Positions 8,406 through 16,465 of a stretch of 64,000 nt of DNA are shown here, piece by piece (within the stretch, counting starts at the first letter, position 1; every line of letters begins with the position of its first letter). Below the pieces are notes generated by a model. That model had not been told where the DNA came from and made no database searches. It saw nothing but the letters and a program-made list of their open reading frames with translations. The stretch is from Arthrobacter sp. ISL-85 (lineage in GTDB: Bacteria > Actinomycetota > Actinomycetes > Actinomycetales > Micrococcaceae): positions 1 to 64,000 of the forward strand of contig NZ_JAGGPQ010000027.1 of NCBI RefSeq assembly GCF_018613675.1, given 5' to 3'. The position numbers and the translations under genes were made by a program.

Positions 8406-9485
8406 ATGGACAACGATCTTCGCGCACAGGCGGCACCGGACTACGCGGCCGTGGTGCTGGGCAACCTTTCCGAGCCTTTCCCGCACTCGGCCCACCACAC
8501 CCAGGCTTCCGCCGACGACCGACCCACCCCGGAGCAGATCCACCCTGCCTTCTACACCTCCTTCGACTGGCACTCCTGCGTGCACATGCACTGGCTCGGA
8601 GTCAGCCTGCTGGCTAGTACTGCCGGGTCGCCTTTGGAAGCGTCCGACGGCGGCACGGCGGCGTGGGTGGATGCCCCCACCGCTGCGTCACTCCGGGAAG
8701 CACTGGGCGCCAACCTGACCACCGCCAAGCTGGCGGTGGAGCGGGACTACCTGATGGCCAACCCCTCCTGGGAGCGGCCGTACGGCTGGGCGTGGCTGAT
8801 GCGGCTGGCGGCCACCTGTTCAGCGTCCTCCGATGCGCAGATCCGTGAATGGGGCACTGCCCTGGAGCCGCTGGTGGATGCCGTGGCGGAGCTCAGCGTG
8901 GCGTGGATGGCCAAAGCGCAGTACCCCGTCCGGCATGGGCTGCACACCAACGCCGCCTTCGGCGTGGGCTACATGCTGGATGCCTTCCGGTCACTGGGCC
9001 GGGATGATGCCGCGAAGGCGTGCGAAGAAGCAGTTCTCGGCTGGTTCGGCAACGACCGCGGCTGGCCGGGCGACTGGGAAATCAGTGGCCAGGACTTCCT
9101 CTCTGCCGGCCTGAGCGAGGCGGACCTGATGCGGCGCATCCTGTCAGCCGACGAGTTCGCCGCCTGGTTCGCGGACTTCCTGCCCGGGCTCTCGACGGAG
9201 TCGCGGATCCTGCAGCCGGTGAGCGTGACCGATGAGACCGACGGGTACCTGGTGCACCTGCACGGGCTCAACCTGACCCGCGCCGGGCAGGTGGCGCGCA
9301 TCATTACCGCTCTCCGCGGATCTGGCAGCGTCGAAGCCTCGGCCGCCGTGGCCGTGCTGTCGGAGGCACTGGATCCGCTGCTCAAGGCCGGGCTCTCCGG
9401 CTTGGAAAGCGGCGACTTCATGTCCACCCACTGGCTGGCCAGCTTCGCCTGGGACGCGCTGGGATCGGTTGCGGCGCTGGACTGA
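8406..9485 (+). CDS. DUF2891 protein
   Basis: 359 residues, soluble, no signal peptide. HPAFYTSFDWHSCVHMHWLG near residue 45 is the conserved DUF2891 signature. It is rich in H, W and C and suggests a metal or catalytic site. WLMRLAATC and HGLHTNAAFGVGYMLDAFR follow, in the style of an alpha/alpha barrel like those of glycan-acting enzymes. It lies 21 bases after DUF979 with AAAGGAGC as ribosome site, so it belongs to the same operon. Its reaction is unknown to me; a step in supplying or handling pyroglutamyl compounds is possible. Confidence 0.87.
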   Translation: MDNDLRAQAAPDYAAVVLGNLSEPFPHSAHHTQASADDRPTPEQIHPAFYTSFDWHSCVHMHWLGVSLLASTAGSPLEASDGGTAAWVDAPTAASLREALGANLTTAKLAVERDYLMANPSWERPYGWAWLMRLAATCSASSDAQIREWGTALEPLVDAVAELSVAWMAKAQYPVRHGLHTNAAFGVGYMLDAFRSLGRDDAAKACEEAVLGWFGNDRGWPGDWEISGQDFLSAGLSEADLMRRILSADEFAAWFADFLPGLSTESRILQPVSVTDETDGYLVHLHGLNLTRAGQVARIITALRGSGSVEASAAVAVLSEALDPLLKAGLSGLESGDFMSTHWLASFAWDALGSVAALD

Positions 9486-9533
9486 GCCGGCCACCAATTC
9501 GCGGGATGAACCAGTCACACTCGGTTTGAACGG

Positions 9534-9574
9534 ACGCGGCGGTGCCCATATGGGCGCCGCCGCGTTAGTCTTTT
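9534..9574 (+). terminator. Terminator after DUF2891
   Basis: A 14-bp stem (9534-9547 with 9552-9565, one G-T wobble) with loop ATAT is followed by TAGTCTTTT. It ends the DUF969-DUF979-DUF2891 operon. Confidence 0.85.
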
Positions 9575-9659
9575 CCCACCACGCCCCAGTGCGTGACCTG
9601 GGAGCAGCGGGCAGGGTTGTAATGAGCTGACCGTCCGCCCGCGAGCCCGAGGAAAGCCG

Positions 9660-9923
9660 ATGCCCCAGCACATCACCACCTGCCCGTCTGGCCCTGCCGC
9701 AGCAGGGCAAACCGCCACGCTGAAGCCCAGGAGGAAACGGACCAGGCACCCACGGATCGCCGTCGGGGACAGGGTCCGCTTCGCCGAGGGAACCCTGGCC
9801 GGGACCGGCGTGGTGGACGCTGTGACGTCCGACTACTCCATCATTTGGGTCTGGGCCGACGAAGGCCAGGGCCGCCGCATGTTCCTGCAGGGGTACGGAA
9901 GCATTGTCACCCCGCTGGTTTAG
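9660..9923 (+). CDS. Small hypothetical protein
   Basis: 87 residues. The first 35 are basic and low in complexity (KPRRKRTRHPRIA). The remainder, VGDRVRFAEGTLAGTGVV to the end, looks like a small beta-barrel such as a KOW/SH3-like fold, with a charged WVWADEGQGRRMFL turn. The start ATG follows a GAGGAAAG ribosome site. No neighbour shares its strand closely, so it is probably a single-gene unit. Function unknown. Confidence 0.6.
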   Translation: MPQHITTCPSGPAAAGQTATLKPRRKRTRHPRIAVGDRVRFAEGTLAGTGVVDAVTSDYSIIWVWADEGQGRRMFLQGYGSIVTPLV

Positions 9924-10053
9924 GTTCGACGGCGGCCAGGCGGCGGCCGGTCACTTTACCCATTGCTGACCTCCTCCGGCCAGTACTGCTGAACGGACGC
10001 CGCCCCTCTGGATCCCCCAATCCGTCCTTGCCCGCCCAGTCTAACGGCGTGCC

Positions 10054-12882
10054 TCAGGGCCTTGTGGCCTCCTCGAGGATTTCCAGCAGGTGGCGGTAGG
10101 AGTGGCCGGTCGCCTTGGACATTCCCAGCTCGCAGGTGCGGTTGGTCGAGGCGTAGGCATCGAACTCCCGCTCGTTGATCTCGCGGGCCTGCCGGTCCGT
10201 CGCCGAATCCGTCAGTTCCGGATGGAGCAGGCCGCGGTCGCCCGCGAACGCGCAGCAACCCCAGCTGGGCGGGACGAACACATCATCCGTGACGGCCCCG
10301 GCGATCCCGAGCAGGGCCGGGTTTGTTCCCAGCTGCGTGGATGAGCAGGTGGGGTGCAGGGCGACGGAACCCAGCGGGGCAGTTACCGTGAGCTTGCCCA
10401 GGACGTGCTGGTGCACGAACTCCACCGAGTCAACAAAGCGCAGTCCCGCGTACCGCTCTCCGTCCGCAGCTGCAAGGCGCTTCATGGTGTCCAGGCCTTC
10501 GGTGCAGGAGGCGGCATCGCACACCACGGGCAGCTCGCCCCGGCCGCTGGCCTCGTACAGCCGGTCCAGGACCTTGGCACTCATGGCGTCGTAGCCCTGG
10601 GAAAAGCCCTTGGACTTCCACGGCGTGCCGCAGCACAGGCTCTCGATGCCTTCGGGAACGGTGATGGGCACGCCGGCGCGTTCGCAGAGTTCCAGGAACG
10701 CCTGGGCCGAGCCCTTCGCAGCGCCCCCTGCAGCATCCGCCGGGCCGAACATGGTGCCGATGCAGGCGGGGAAGAACACCGCGATGCTGTCCGGGTCCCG
10801 CCGTGCGCTGCGCCTGGAACCACCGCCGGGCAAGGCGGCGGTATAGGCGGGCACTGCCTCCGGTCCCAGCAAGGCACGGCCGACGGCGGTTGCGGCCTTT
10901 GGCAGCACAGTTGGCATGGCCTTGGCTACAGTTAGGGCCAGCCCGCCGGCGGCGGTCACGGTGCCCCAGTTTTCAGCGGCCTTGTTCCAACCGGCCGCGG
11001 CGACGGTGTTGGCATTTTCCTTACGCAGCCGACGTACCAGGTCTCCGGTGTTAATCAGCACCGGGCAGGCGGTGACGCACATGCCGTCCGCCGCGCAGGT
11101 CTGCACGCCGTCGTAGTCGTAGTCCTTGCGCAGGTTGGCGGCGAGGGCGTCATCACCACGTTGCTCAGCGGCAGCAATGTCGCGCCGAAGCACGATGCGT
11201 TGCCGGGGAGTAAGCGTGATGTCCTTGCTGGGGCAGACCGGTTCGCAGTACCCGCACTCCACGCACCGGTCCACTTCCTCCTCGACGGTGGGAGCCACTT
11301 TCAGGTTGTCGATGTAGGAGAGCGGCTCATCGGCGAGCAGCACACCCGGGTTCATGAGGTTGGGCAAGTCGATCAGCCGCTTGATCTCCTGCATGACTTC
11401 ATAGAGTTCGTCGCCGTACTGGCGGCGGACGAAGGGCGCCATGATGCGGCCGGTCCCGTGCTCGGCCTTGAGCGAGCCGCCCGCGCCGAGGACCAGATCC
11501 ACCATCTCGTCGGTGAAGGCCTGGTACCGCGACAGTTGGGCCGGATCGTCGAAACGCTCGTTGAGCATGAAGTGGACGTTCCCGTCCTTGGCGTGCCCGA
11601 AGATCACGGATTCCTCGTAGCGGTGCTCGCGGAAGAGCCGCGTCAGTTCGGCGCAGGTGCCTGCAAGGGCCGGTACCGGGACCACGATGTCCTCCAGCAG
11701 CGCGTTCGTTCCCGAGGGGCGGGCGCCGGCCACGGTGGTGTAAAGACCTTTGCGCACGTGCCATAGGGCAGCCCGGTCTTTCGGGTCCGCAGTCAGCGCA
11801 AAGGGTGCGGCCAGGTCCAGGGAGTCGAACAGCTGCTGCGAGCCTGCCCGCTTGCCGGACAGCTCCGCCGCGTCCGCGCCCTGGTGTTCAACCAGCAGCG
11901 CGGTGTGCCCCTGGACCGGCAGCGTCCGGAGGGCTGCGGGGGCGTCGGCGGCCACCTGGGCCACCTTCAACGCCGCCGCGTCCATGAGTTCGATTGTTGC
12001 AAGGCCGGTGGCGACCAGATCCGGCAGGGCTGCCGTCGCCGCGTCGAGGGTGTTGAAGACCAGCAGCCCGGTGGCGACGGCCGGTTTGACCTCGACGGTC
12101 CGGAAAACCGCCTCGGCCACGAAGCCGAGGGTTCCCTCGCTGCCGATCATGAGGTGCATCAGGATGTCCACGGGGCGTTCGTAGTCCAGGAAGGAGTTCA
12201 CGCCGTAGCCCATGGTGTTCTTCATCGAGAACAGCGAACGGATGATGCGGACCGACTCGTCGTTTCCCACCACCCGGCGGCGCAGCCTCAGCAGCCCTTC
12301 ATGGAGTTCCGGTTCCATTGCACGCAGCCGGTTGTCCGCGTCGGCGTCCGCGGTGTCGATGACCGTCCCCGAGGGCAGCACCAGCACCATTGATTCCAGC
12401 GTCCGGTACGTGTTGAACTCGGTGCCGCACGCCATCCCGGAGGAGTTGTTGGCGATGACACCGCCCACGGTGCAGGCGATCTCGCTGGCCGGATCCGGGC
12501 CGAGTTTACGGCCAAAGGGGGTGAGCCGGGCGTTGACGCTGCGCACCGTGGCGCCGGGCTGGACGCGTACCCGGGCGCCGCCGTCGAGGACCTCGATGCC
12601 CCGGAAATGCTGGCGGGTGTTGATCAGCAGGCTGTCACTCAGGGCCTGGCCCGAGAGGCTTGTGCCGCCGGACCTGAAGGTGGCGGGAATCCCGAGCTCC
12701 CTGCTGCGCCGCAGCAGGGCACCGACGTCGGCGGCATCGCGCGGGGCGGCTACTCCCTGCGGGACCAGGAGGTAATGCGAGGCATCGTGTGCCATCGCAT
12801 GGCGGTCCAGGTCCCGCGTGCTGACGGTATCGAGGCCCAGCTGGTCGATGGGTGTTTCGGCTCCTGCCGTTGTGGTTGGCAT
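10054..12882 (-). CDS. FAD-binding and Fe-S-binding oxidase, D-lactate dehydrogenase type
   Basis: 942 residues. The N-terminal half is a PCMH-type FAD domain (FRSGGTSLSGQALSD, TVGGVIANNSSGMACG) followed by a FAD-oxidase C-terminal domain (HAKDGNVHFMLN, LKAEHGTGRIMAPFVRRQYG). The second half holds two 4Fe-4S motifs, CVECGYCEPVCPS near residue 540 and CAADGMCVTACPV near 592. CCG-type segments follow (CCGTPWKSKG near 751, CCAFAGDRG near 875). This is the layout of glycolate oxidase GlcD-GlcF fusions and membrane-linked D-lactate dehydrogenases. The lldP and lut neighbours favour lactate oxidation to pyruvate with electrons going to quinone. It is the last gene of lldP-gntR-dld, 18 bases after gntR. 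Confidence 0.9.
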   Translation of the reverse strand: MPTTTAGAETPIDQLGLDTVSTRDLDRHAMAHDASHYLLVPQGVAAPRDAADVGALLRRSRELGIPATFRSGGTSLSGQALSDSLLINTRQHFRGIEVLDGGARVRVQPGATVRSVNARLTPFGRKLGPDPASEIACTVGGVIANNSSGMACGTEFNTYRTLESMVLVLPSGTVIDTADADADNRLRAMEPELHEGLLRLRRRVVGNDESVRIIRSLFSMKNTMGYGVNSFLDYERPVDILMHLMIGSEGTLGFVAEAVFRTVEVKPAVATGLLVFNTLDAATAALPDLVATGLATIELMDAAALKVAQVAADAPAALRTLPVQGHTALLVEHQGADAAELSGKRAGSQQLFDSLDLAAPFALTADPKDRAALWHVRKGLYTTVAGARPSGTNALLEDIVVPVPALAGTCAELTRLFREHRYEESVIFGHAKDGNVHFMLNERFDDPAQLSRYQAFTDEMVDLVLGAGGSLKAEHGTGRIMAPFVRRQYGDELYEVMQEIKRLIDLPNLMNPGVLLADEPLSYIDNLKVAPTVEEEVDRCVECGYCEPVCPSKDITLTPRQRIVLRRDIAAAEQRGDDALAANLRKDYDYDGVQTCAADGMCVTACPVLINTGDLVRRLRKENANTVAAAGWNKAAENWGTVTAAGGLALTVAKAMPTVLPKAATAVGRALLGPEAVPAYTAALPGGGSRRSARRDPDSIAVFFPACIGTMFGPADAAGGAAKGSAQAFLELCERAGVPITVPEGIESLCCGTPWKSKGFSQGYDAMSAKVLDRLYEASGRGELPVVCDAASCTEGLDTMKRLAAADGERYAGLRFVDSVEFVHQHVLGKLTVTAPLGSVALHPTCSSTQLGTNPALLGIAGAVTDDVFVPPSWGCCAFAGDRGLLHPELTDSATDRQAREINEREFDAYASTNRTCELGMSKATGHSYRHLLEILEEATRP

Positions 12883-12900
12883 GCGTGTAACTCCAAAAAT

Positions 12901-13653
12901 TTAGGTAACGGTGCGGGGCTGGGGCGCGCTAACGTCCCCGGCCCGCTGGTAGAACCATTCGATGTGCTCGCGCAGCAGGCGTGCGGCGAGTTCGCCGTCC
13001 CGGGACTGGACGGCATCAAAGATTCCGTGGTGTTGGGTGCGCAGGACTTCCAGGACGGCCGGCCAGTCCTCCATCGCGTCCATGGCTCCCTTGACGTAGC
13101 CGATGATCGAAACGCTGAGGGACTCCATGATGGTCGCCATCACTTCGTTGCCCGCGAGCGAACTCAGCGCCACATGGAACCTGGCGTCCAGCTCGTGGAA
13201 GGTTGCGCGGTCCAACCCGGGGTGGTCCATGGCCTCCAGCAGCTGGGCGGCTTGTTTCCGCTCCGCGGCGCCGTCTTCGCGCGCCGCGCCGGCCCGGGCA
13301 GTCCAGGTTTCCAGGAGGATACGGGTTTGGACGATGTCCTCGACCGGCAGGCGGCTGCTGGCGACGTGCAGCCGGAGGGCTGACGAGAGCCCGGCGGACG
13401 GATCGGAAACAACGATGGCACCGGAGGTGGGTCCAGAGCCCACCGAACTGCGGACCACGCCCATGGCGTCGAGGACACGGATTGCCTCGCGGACGGACGC
13501 CCTGGAGATTCCGTAATTCTCCGCCAGGGTCCGTTCGCCCGGGAGCCGGTCGCCGACCTTGATCCTGCCGGCCCGCAGGTCCGCTTCAATGTCTTTCAGC
13601 AGCGCGTCATGGGTTCGACGGCGGGGGGCTGCTCCGGCTGCGGCGGTTGTCAC
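12901..13653 (-). CDS. GntR-family regulator, FCD domain (LldR-like)
   Basis: About 250 residues. The winged helix (residues about 20-85) has KVGDRLPGERTLAENYGIS and RASVREAIRVLDAMGVV. An FCD domain follows with DIVQTRILLETW and FHELDARFHVALSSLAGN. It sits between lldP and the lactate oxidase. Three TGGTCNGACCA dyads in the lldP-lutA divergent region match the FadR-type operator pattern, so it is the likely lactate-responsive regulator (inference). I chose GTG 13653, with AGAGGAT 8 bases before it; another in-frame GTG lies at 13698 without such a site. Confidence 0.9.
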   Translation of the reverse strand: MTTAAAGAAPRRRTHDALLKDIEADLRAGRIKVGDRLPGERTLAENYGISRASVREAIRVLDAMGVVRSSVGSGPTSGAIVVSDPSAGLSSALRLHVASSRLPVEDIVQTRILLETWTARAGAAREDGAAERKQAAQLLEAMDHPGLDRATFHELDARFHVALSSLAGNEVMATIMESLSVSIIGYVKGAMDAMEDWPAVLEVLRTQHHGIFDAVQSRDGELAARLLREHIEWFYQRAGDVSAPQPRTVT

Positions 13654-13722
13654 GGGCGATCCTCTGGGGTGGGGGAGTGCGGGCCGGGTGGCCCGCACGC
13701 CGGGTTTAGCGCGGGCAGTGGG

Positions 13723-15468
13723 CTAGGGGAGCATCCAGCCCAGGACTGGGGTGGACTGCAGGTAGACGATGGTGCACAGCACCACCAGCAACCCCACGCT
13801 CCATCCGACAACCTTACGCAGGAGCACCGACTCCTGGCCGTCAAGGTTGACGGCGGTGGCGGCAATGGCAAGGTTTTGCGGGCTGATCAGTTTGCCCACC
13901 ACCCCGCCGGCGGTGTTGCCGGCCACGAGCAGGTTCGGGTCGATGCCTGCATTCACGCCGGCGGTCTGCTGCAGCTTGGCAAACAGGGCGTTCGCCGAGG
14001 TGTCCGAACCTGTCACTGCCGTGCCCAGCCAGCCGAGCACGGGGGAGAGGAACGCGAAGAAGCTTCCGGTGCCGGCAAGCCAGACGCCGATCGAGACCGT
14101 CTGGCCGGAGTTGTTCATGACGTAGGCAAGGGCAAGCACCGTGATGATGGTGAGGCCGGCCCAGCGCATCTTGATGATGGTCCGCCCGATTTCGGCCACG
14201 GCGTCGCCAACGGTCATGTGGAAGCGGCCGCGGTCATCGAAGCGGGCGTAGGTGATCGCCACAATCAAACCTGTAATCAGCAGGAGCGTGCCGGGGCTGG
14301 ACAGCCACTGGAAGACGTAGACGGTGGAGGACAGCGGCTTGCCGTCGGCACCCACCAGGGCGTCGTGGAGGACCGGCCACGGGACCTTGATATCGGTGGC
14401 GGCAAGGGCCGCGGGAAGGTCGACGCCGAGCTTCCAGAGTTTGGCGATACCGAACACCACGATGACGAGGAAGTAGGGAAACAGTGCGAGCCAGGTCCGT
14501 GCGGGGGTGAGGCGTTCGCCGTCGGCAGCCTCAACGGTGGCCACGCTGCCTTCGCCGGCGCTTCGCGTGCCCGGCTTTCCCGGCGTGGCGCCGGCGGCGA
14601 CGGCCTCCACGGCCACGCCCAGCCGGTCGCGGGCCGCCGTGGTGCCCTTGGGCTTCCACAGGCGGAAGAACAGGACAGCCGCGCCCAGGCCCACCAGCGA
14701 GGCCATGATGTCTGTGAGTTCGTAGGAGAAGAAGTTGGAGCAGAGGAACTGCGCTGCGGCGAAGGAGAATCCGACCACCAAAGCGGCAGGCCAGCAGTCC
14801 TTCAAGCCTTTGCGGCCGTCCAGGATGAAGAGCAGGATCAGCGGGACGAAGGTTGCCAGCAGCGGCGCCTGGCGGCCCACCATGGCGCCGATGTCCGTCG
14901 CGTGCAGGCCGGTGAGGCCGGCAGCGGTAGTGATCGGGATGGCCATGGCACCAAAGGCGACCGGAGCGGTGTTGGCCACCAGCACGGCGGCAGCGGCGCG
15001 CAGCGGGGGAAGGCCGAGCGCCAGCAGCATGGTGGCGGTGATGGCCACCGGTGCGCCGAACCCGGCAAGGGCCTCAAGCAGCCCGCCGAAGCAGAACGCA
15101 ATCAAGACACCCTGCAGGCGGACGTCGCCGCCGCCGATGACATCGAAGACCCGGCGGAGATCCTCGAAGCGGCCGCTGAGCACCGTCACCTGGTAGAGCC
15201 AGACGGCCATGACCACGATCCACAGCACGGGGAAGGCGCCGAATACCCCGCCCTGGGTTGCGGACAGGAGCGCCAGGCCGGCCGGCATCTTGAACGCCAG
15301 GATGCCCACAACCAGGGCTACCAGCAGGGCAAACCCTCCGGCCACGTGGGCCTTGGTCTTGGCGATGGCGAGAAGGAGAAAGAAGGTCAGCAGCGGCAGC
15401 AGGGCAATGATGGCCGACCAGGCGACGCTGTTCAGCACCGGGTCGGTGCTGGGGGTGAAGTGGTCCAC
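13723..15468 (-). CDS. lldP: L-lactate permease
   Basis: 581 residues with about 12-14 membrane helices. It matches the LctP/LldP family: FCFGGLLEALAGFGAPVAIT near the first third, TGLHATDIGAMVGRQAPLLA mid-way, and VAGNTAGGVVGKLISPQN near the C-terminus. It would bring lactate (or glycolate) in with protons. It starts at a GTG preceded by TGGAGGAAC and is the first gene of lldP-gntR-oxidase, facing lutA across a shared regulatory region. Confidence 0.95.
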   Translation of the reverse strand: MDHFTPSTDPVLNSVAWSAIIALLPLLTFFLLLAIAKTKAHVAGGFALLVALVVGILAFKMPAGLALLSATQGGVFGAFPVLWIVVMAVWLYQVTVLSGRFEDLRRVFDVIGGGDVRLQGVLIAFCFGGLLEALAGFGAPVAITATMLLALGLPPLRAAAAVLVANTAPVAFGAMAIPITTAAGLTGLHATDIGAMVGRQAPLLATFVPLILLFILDGRKGLKDCWPAALVVGFSFAAAQFLCSNFFSYELTDIMASLVGLGAAVLFFRLWKPKGTTAARDRLGVAVEAVAAGATPGKPGTRSAGEGSVATVEAADGERLTPARTWLALFPYFLVIVVFGIAKLWKLGVDLPAALAATDIKVPWPVLHDALVGADGKPLSSTVYVFQWLSSPGTLLLITGLIVAITYARFDDRGRFHMTVGDAVAEIGRTIIKMRWAGLTIITVLALAYVMNNSGQTVSIGVWLAGTGSFFAFLSPVLGWLGTAVTGSDTSANALFAKLQQTAGVNAGIDPNLLVAGNTAGGVVGKLISPQNLAIAATAVNLDGQESVLLRKVVGWSVGLLVVLCTIVYLQSTPVLGWMLP

Positions 15469-15504
15469 GGAGTTCCTCCACGATGAGGGCGATGGGGATG
15501 GCTT

Positions 15505-15529
15505 TGGTCAGACCACAATGGTCCGACCA
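15505..15529. promoter_or_regulatory. Tandem GntR operators upstream of lldP
   Basis: TGGTCAGACCA (15505-15515) and TGGTCCGACCA (15519-15529) lie 14 bases apart start to start, 37 bases above the lldP start. Both are perfect dyads around a central base and fit the FadR/LldR pattern TNGTNNNACNA. The spacing suggests two dimers side by side. Confidence 0.75.
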
Positions 15530-15618
15530 CGGAAGTGTAGCCCACATTGCGGTGGTGTTGTGAGCCGCTTCACCATCAGCCCCGGGGTTGTACGTGGCAG
15601 CCGTCACGTGGTCTACTG

Positions 15619-15629
15619 TGGTCAGACCA
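15619..15629. promoter_or_regulatory. GntR operator upstream of lutA
   Basis: TGGTCAGACCA, identical to the first site before lldP, lies 33 bases before the lutA start. With the two distal sites it would allow one regulator to control both divergent lactate operons. Confidence 0.75.
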
Positions 15630-15661
15630 TACGCATAACCCCCCATTCCCGGAAGGCTGCC

Positions 15662-16465
15662 ATGAGAATTGCCTTGTTCGCCACGTGCATTGTGGACGCG
15701 ATGTACCCGGCCACGGCGAAGGCCACCGTCAAGATCCTGGAGCGCTTGGGACACGAAGTAGTGTTCCCGTCCGGGCAGGCCTGCTGTGGCCAGATGCACG
15801 TCAACAGCGGCTACCTCAAAGAAGCCGTCCCCGTGGTGGCCAATCACGTGGCAGCCTTCGACACCGGGGATTACGACGTCGCCGTTGGCCCCTCCGGCTC
15901 CTGCGTTGCCTCCGTCAAGCACCAGCACCCCATGGTGGCCCGCTCGTGCGGAGACACGGCGCTCGAAGCCCGCGCCACCGCCGTCGGCGCCAAAACCTAC
16001 GAACTGTCCGAACTGCTGGTGGACGTACTGGGCGTGACCGACGCCGGCGCCCAACTGGGCTCCTACTTCCCGCACCGGGTCACCTACCACCCCAGCTGCC
16101 ACGGCATGCGCCTGCTCCGGCTCGGGGACAGGCAGTCCCGCCTGCTCCGGACCGTGCACGGGATTGACCTCGCCGACCTGCCCGAGGCGGACCAGTGCTG
16201 CGGCTTCGGCGGCACGTTCTCCATGAAGAACGCCGATGTTTCCTCGGCCATGCTCCAGGACAAGGCGGCCAACGTCGAGGCCACCGGCGCCGAACTCTGC
16301 ACCGGCGGGGACGCCTCCTGCCTGATGCACATCGGCGGCGGCCTGTCCCGCCAGGGCAGCGCCACCACCACCCTCCACCTGGCTGAAATCCTCGCCAGCA
16401 CCACGGAAGAGCCGGCGTCCGTCACCGGCGACGTCCGCGTCTCTGCCGGAAAGGCCCTCCGATGA
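15662..16465 (+). CDS. lutA: L-lactate oxidation subunit LutA (CCG domain)
   Basis: 267 residues, the normal LutA/YkgE length. Two cysteine-rich CCG segments hold Fe-S clusters: CCGQMHVNSGY near residue 41 and CCGFGGTFSMKNADVSSAM near 180; YHPSCHGMRLLRL lies between them. LutABC oxidises L-lactate to pyruvate. ATG 15662 was chosen (RIALFATCIVDAMYP follows; GGAAGG lies just upstream); the open frame extends to 15209 but runs through the operator region. Its stop overlaps the lutB start (ATGA). Confidence 0.94.
   Translation: MRIALFATCIVDAMYPATAKATVKILERLGHEVVFPSGQACCGQMHVNSGYLKEAVPVVANHVAAFDTGDYDVAVGPSGSCVASVKHQHPMVARSCGDTALEARATAVGAKTYELSELLVDVLGVTDAGAQLGSYFPHRVTYHPSCHGMRLLRLGDRQSRLLRTVHGIDLADLPEADQCCGFGGTFSMKNADVSSAMLQDKAANVEATGAELCTGGDASCLMHIGGGLSRQGSATTTLHLAEILASTTEEPASVTGDVRVSAGKALR

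Noticed and set aside
13609..15486. Long plus-strand open frame (625 aa) opposite lldP
   Set aside because: It is G/H/E-rich low-complexity sequence that mirrors the lldP membrane gene, whose motifs are clear. High G+C content gives such shadow frames.
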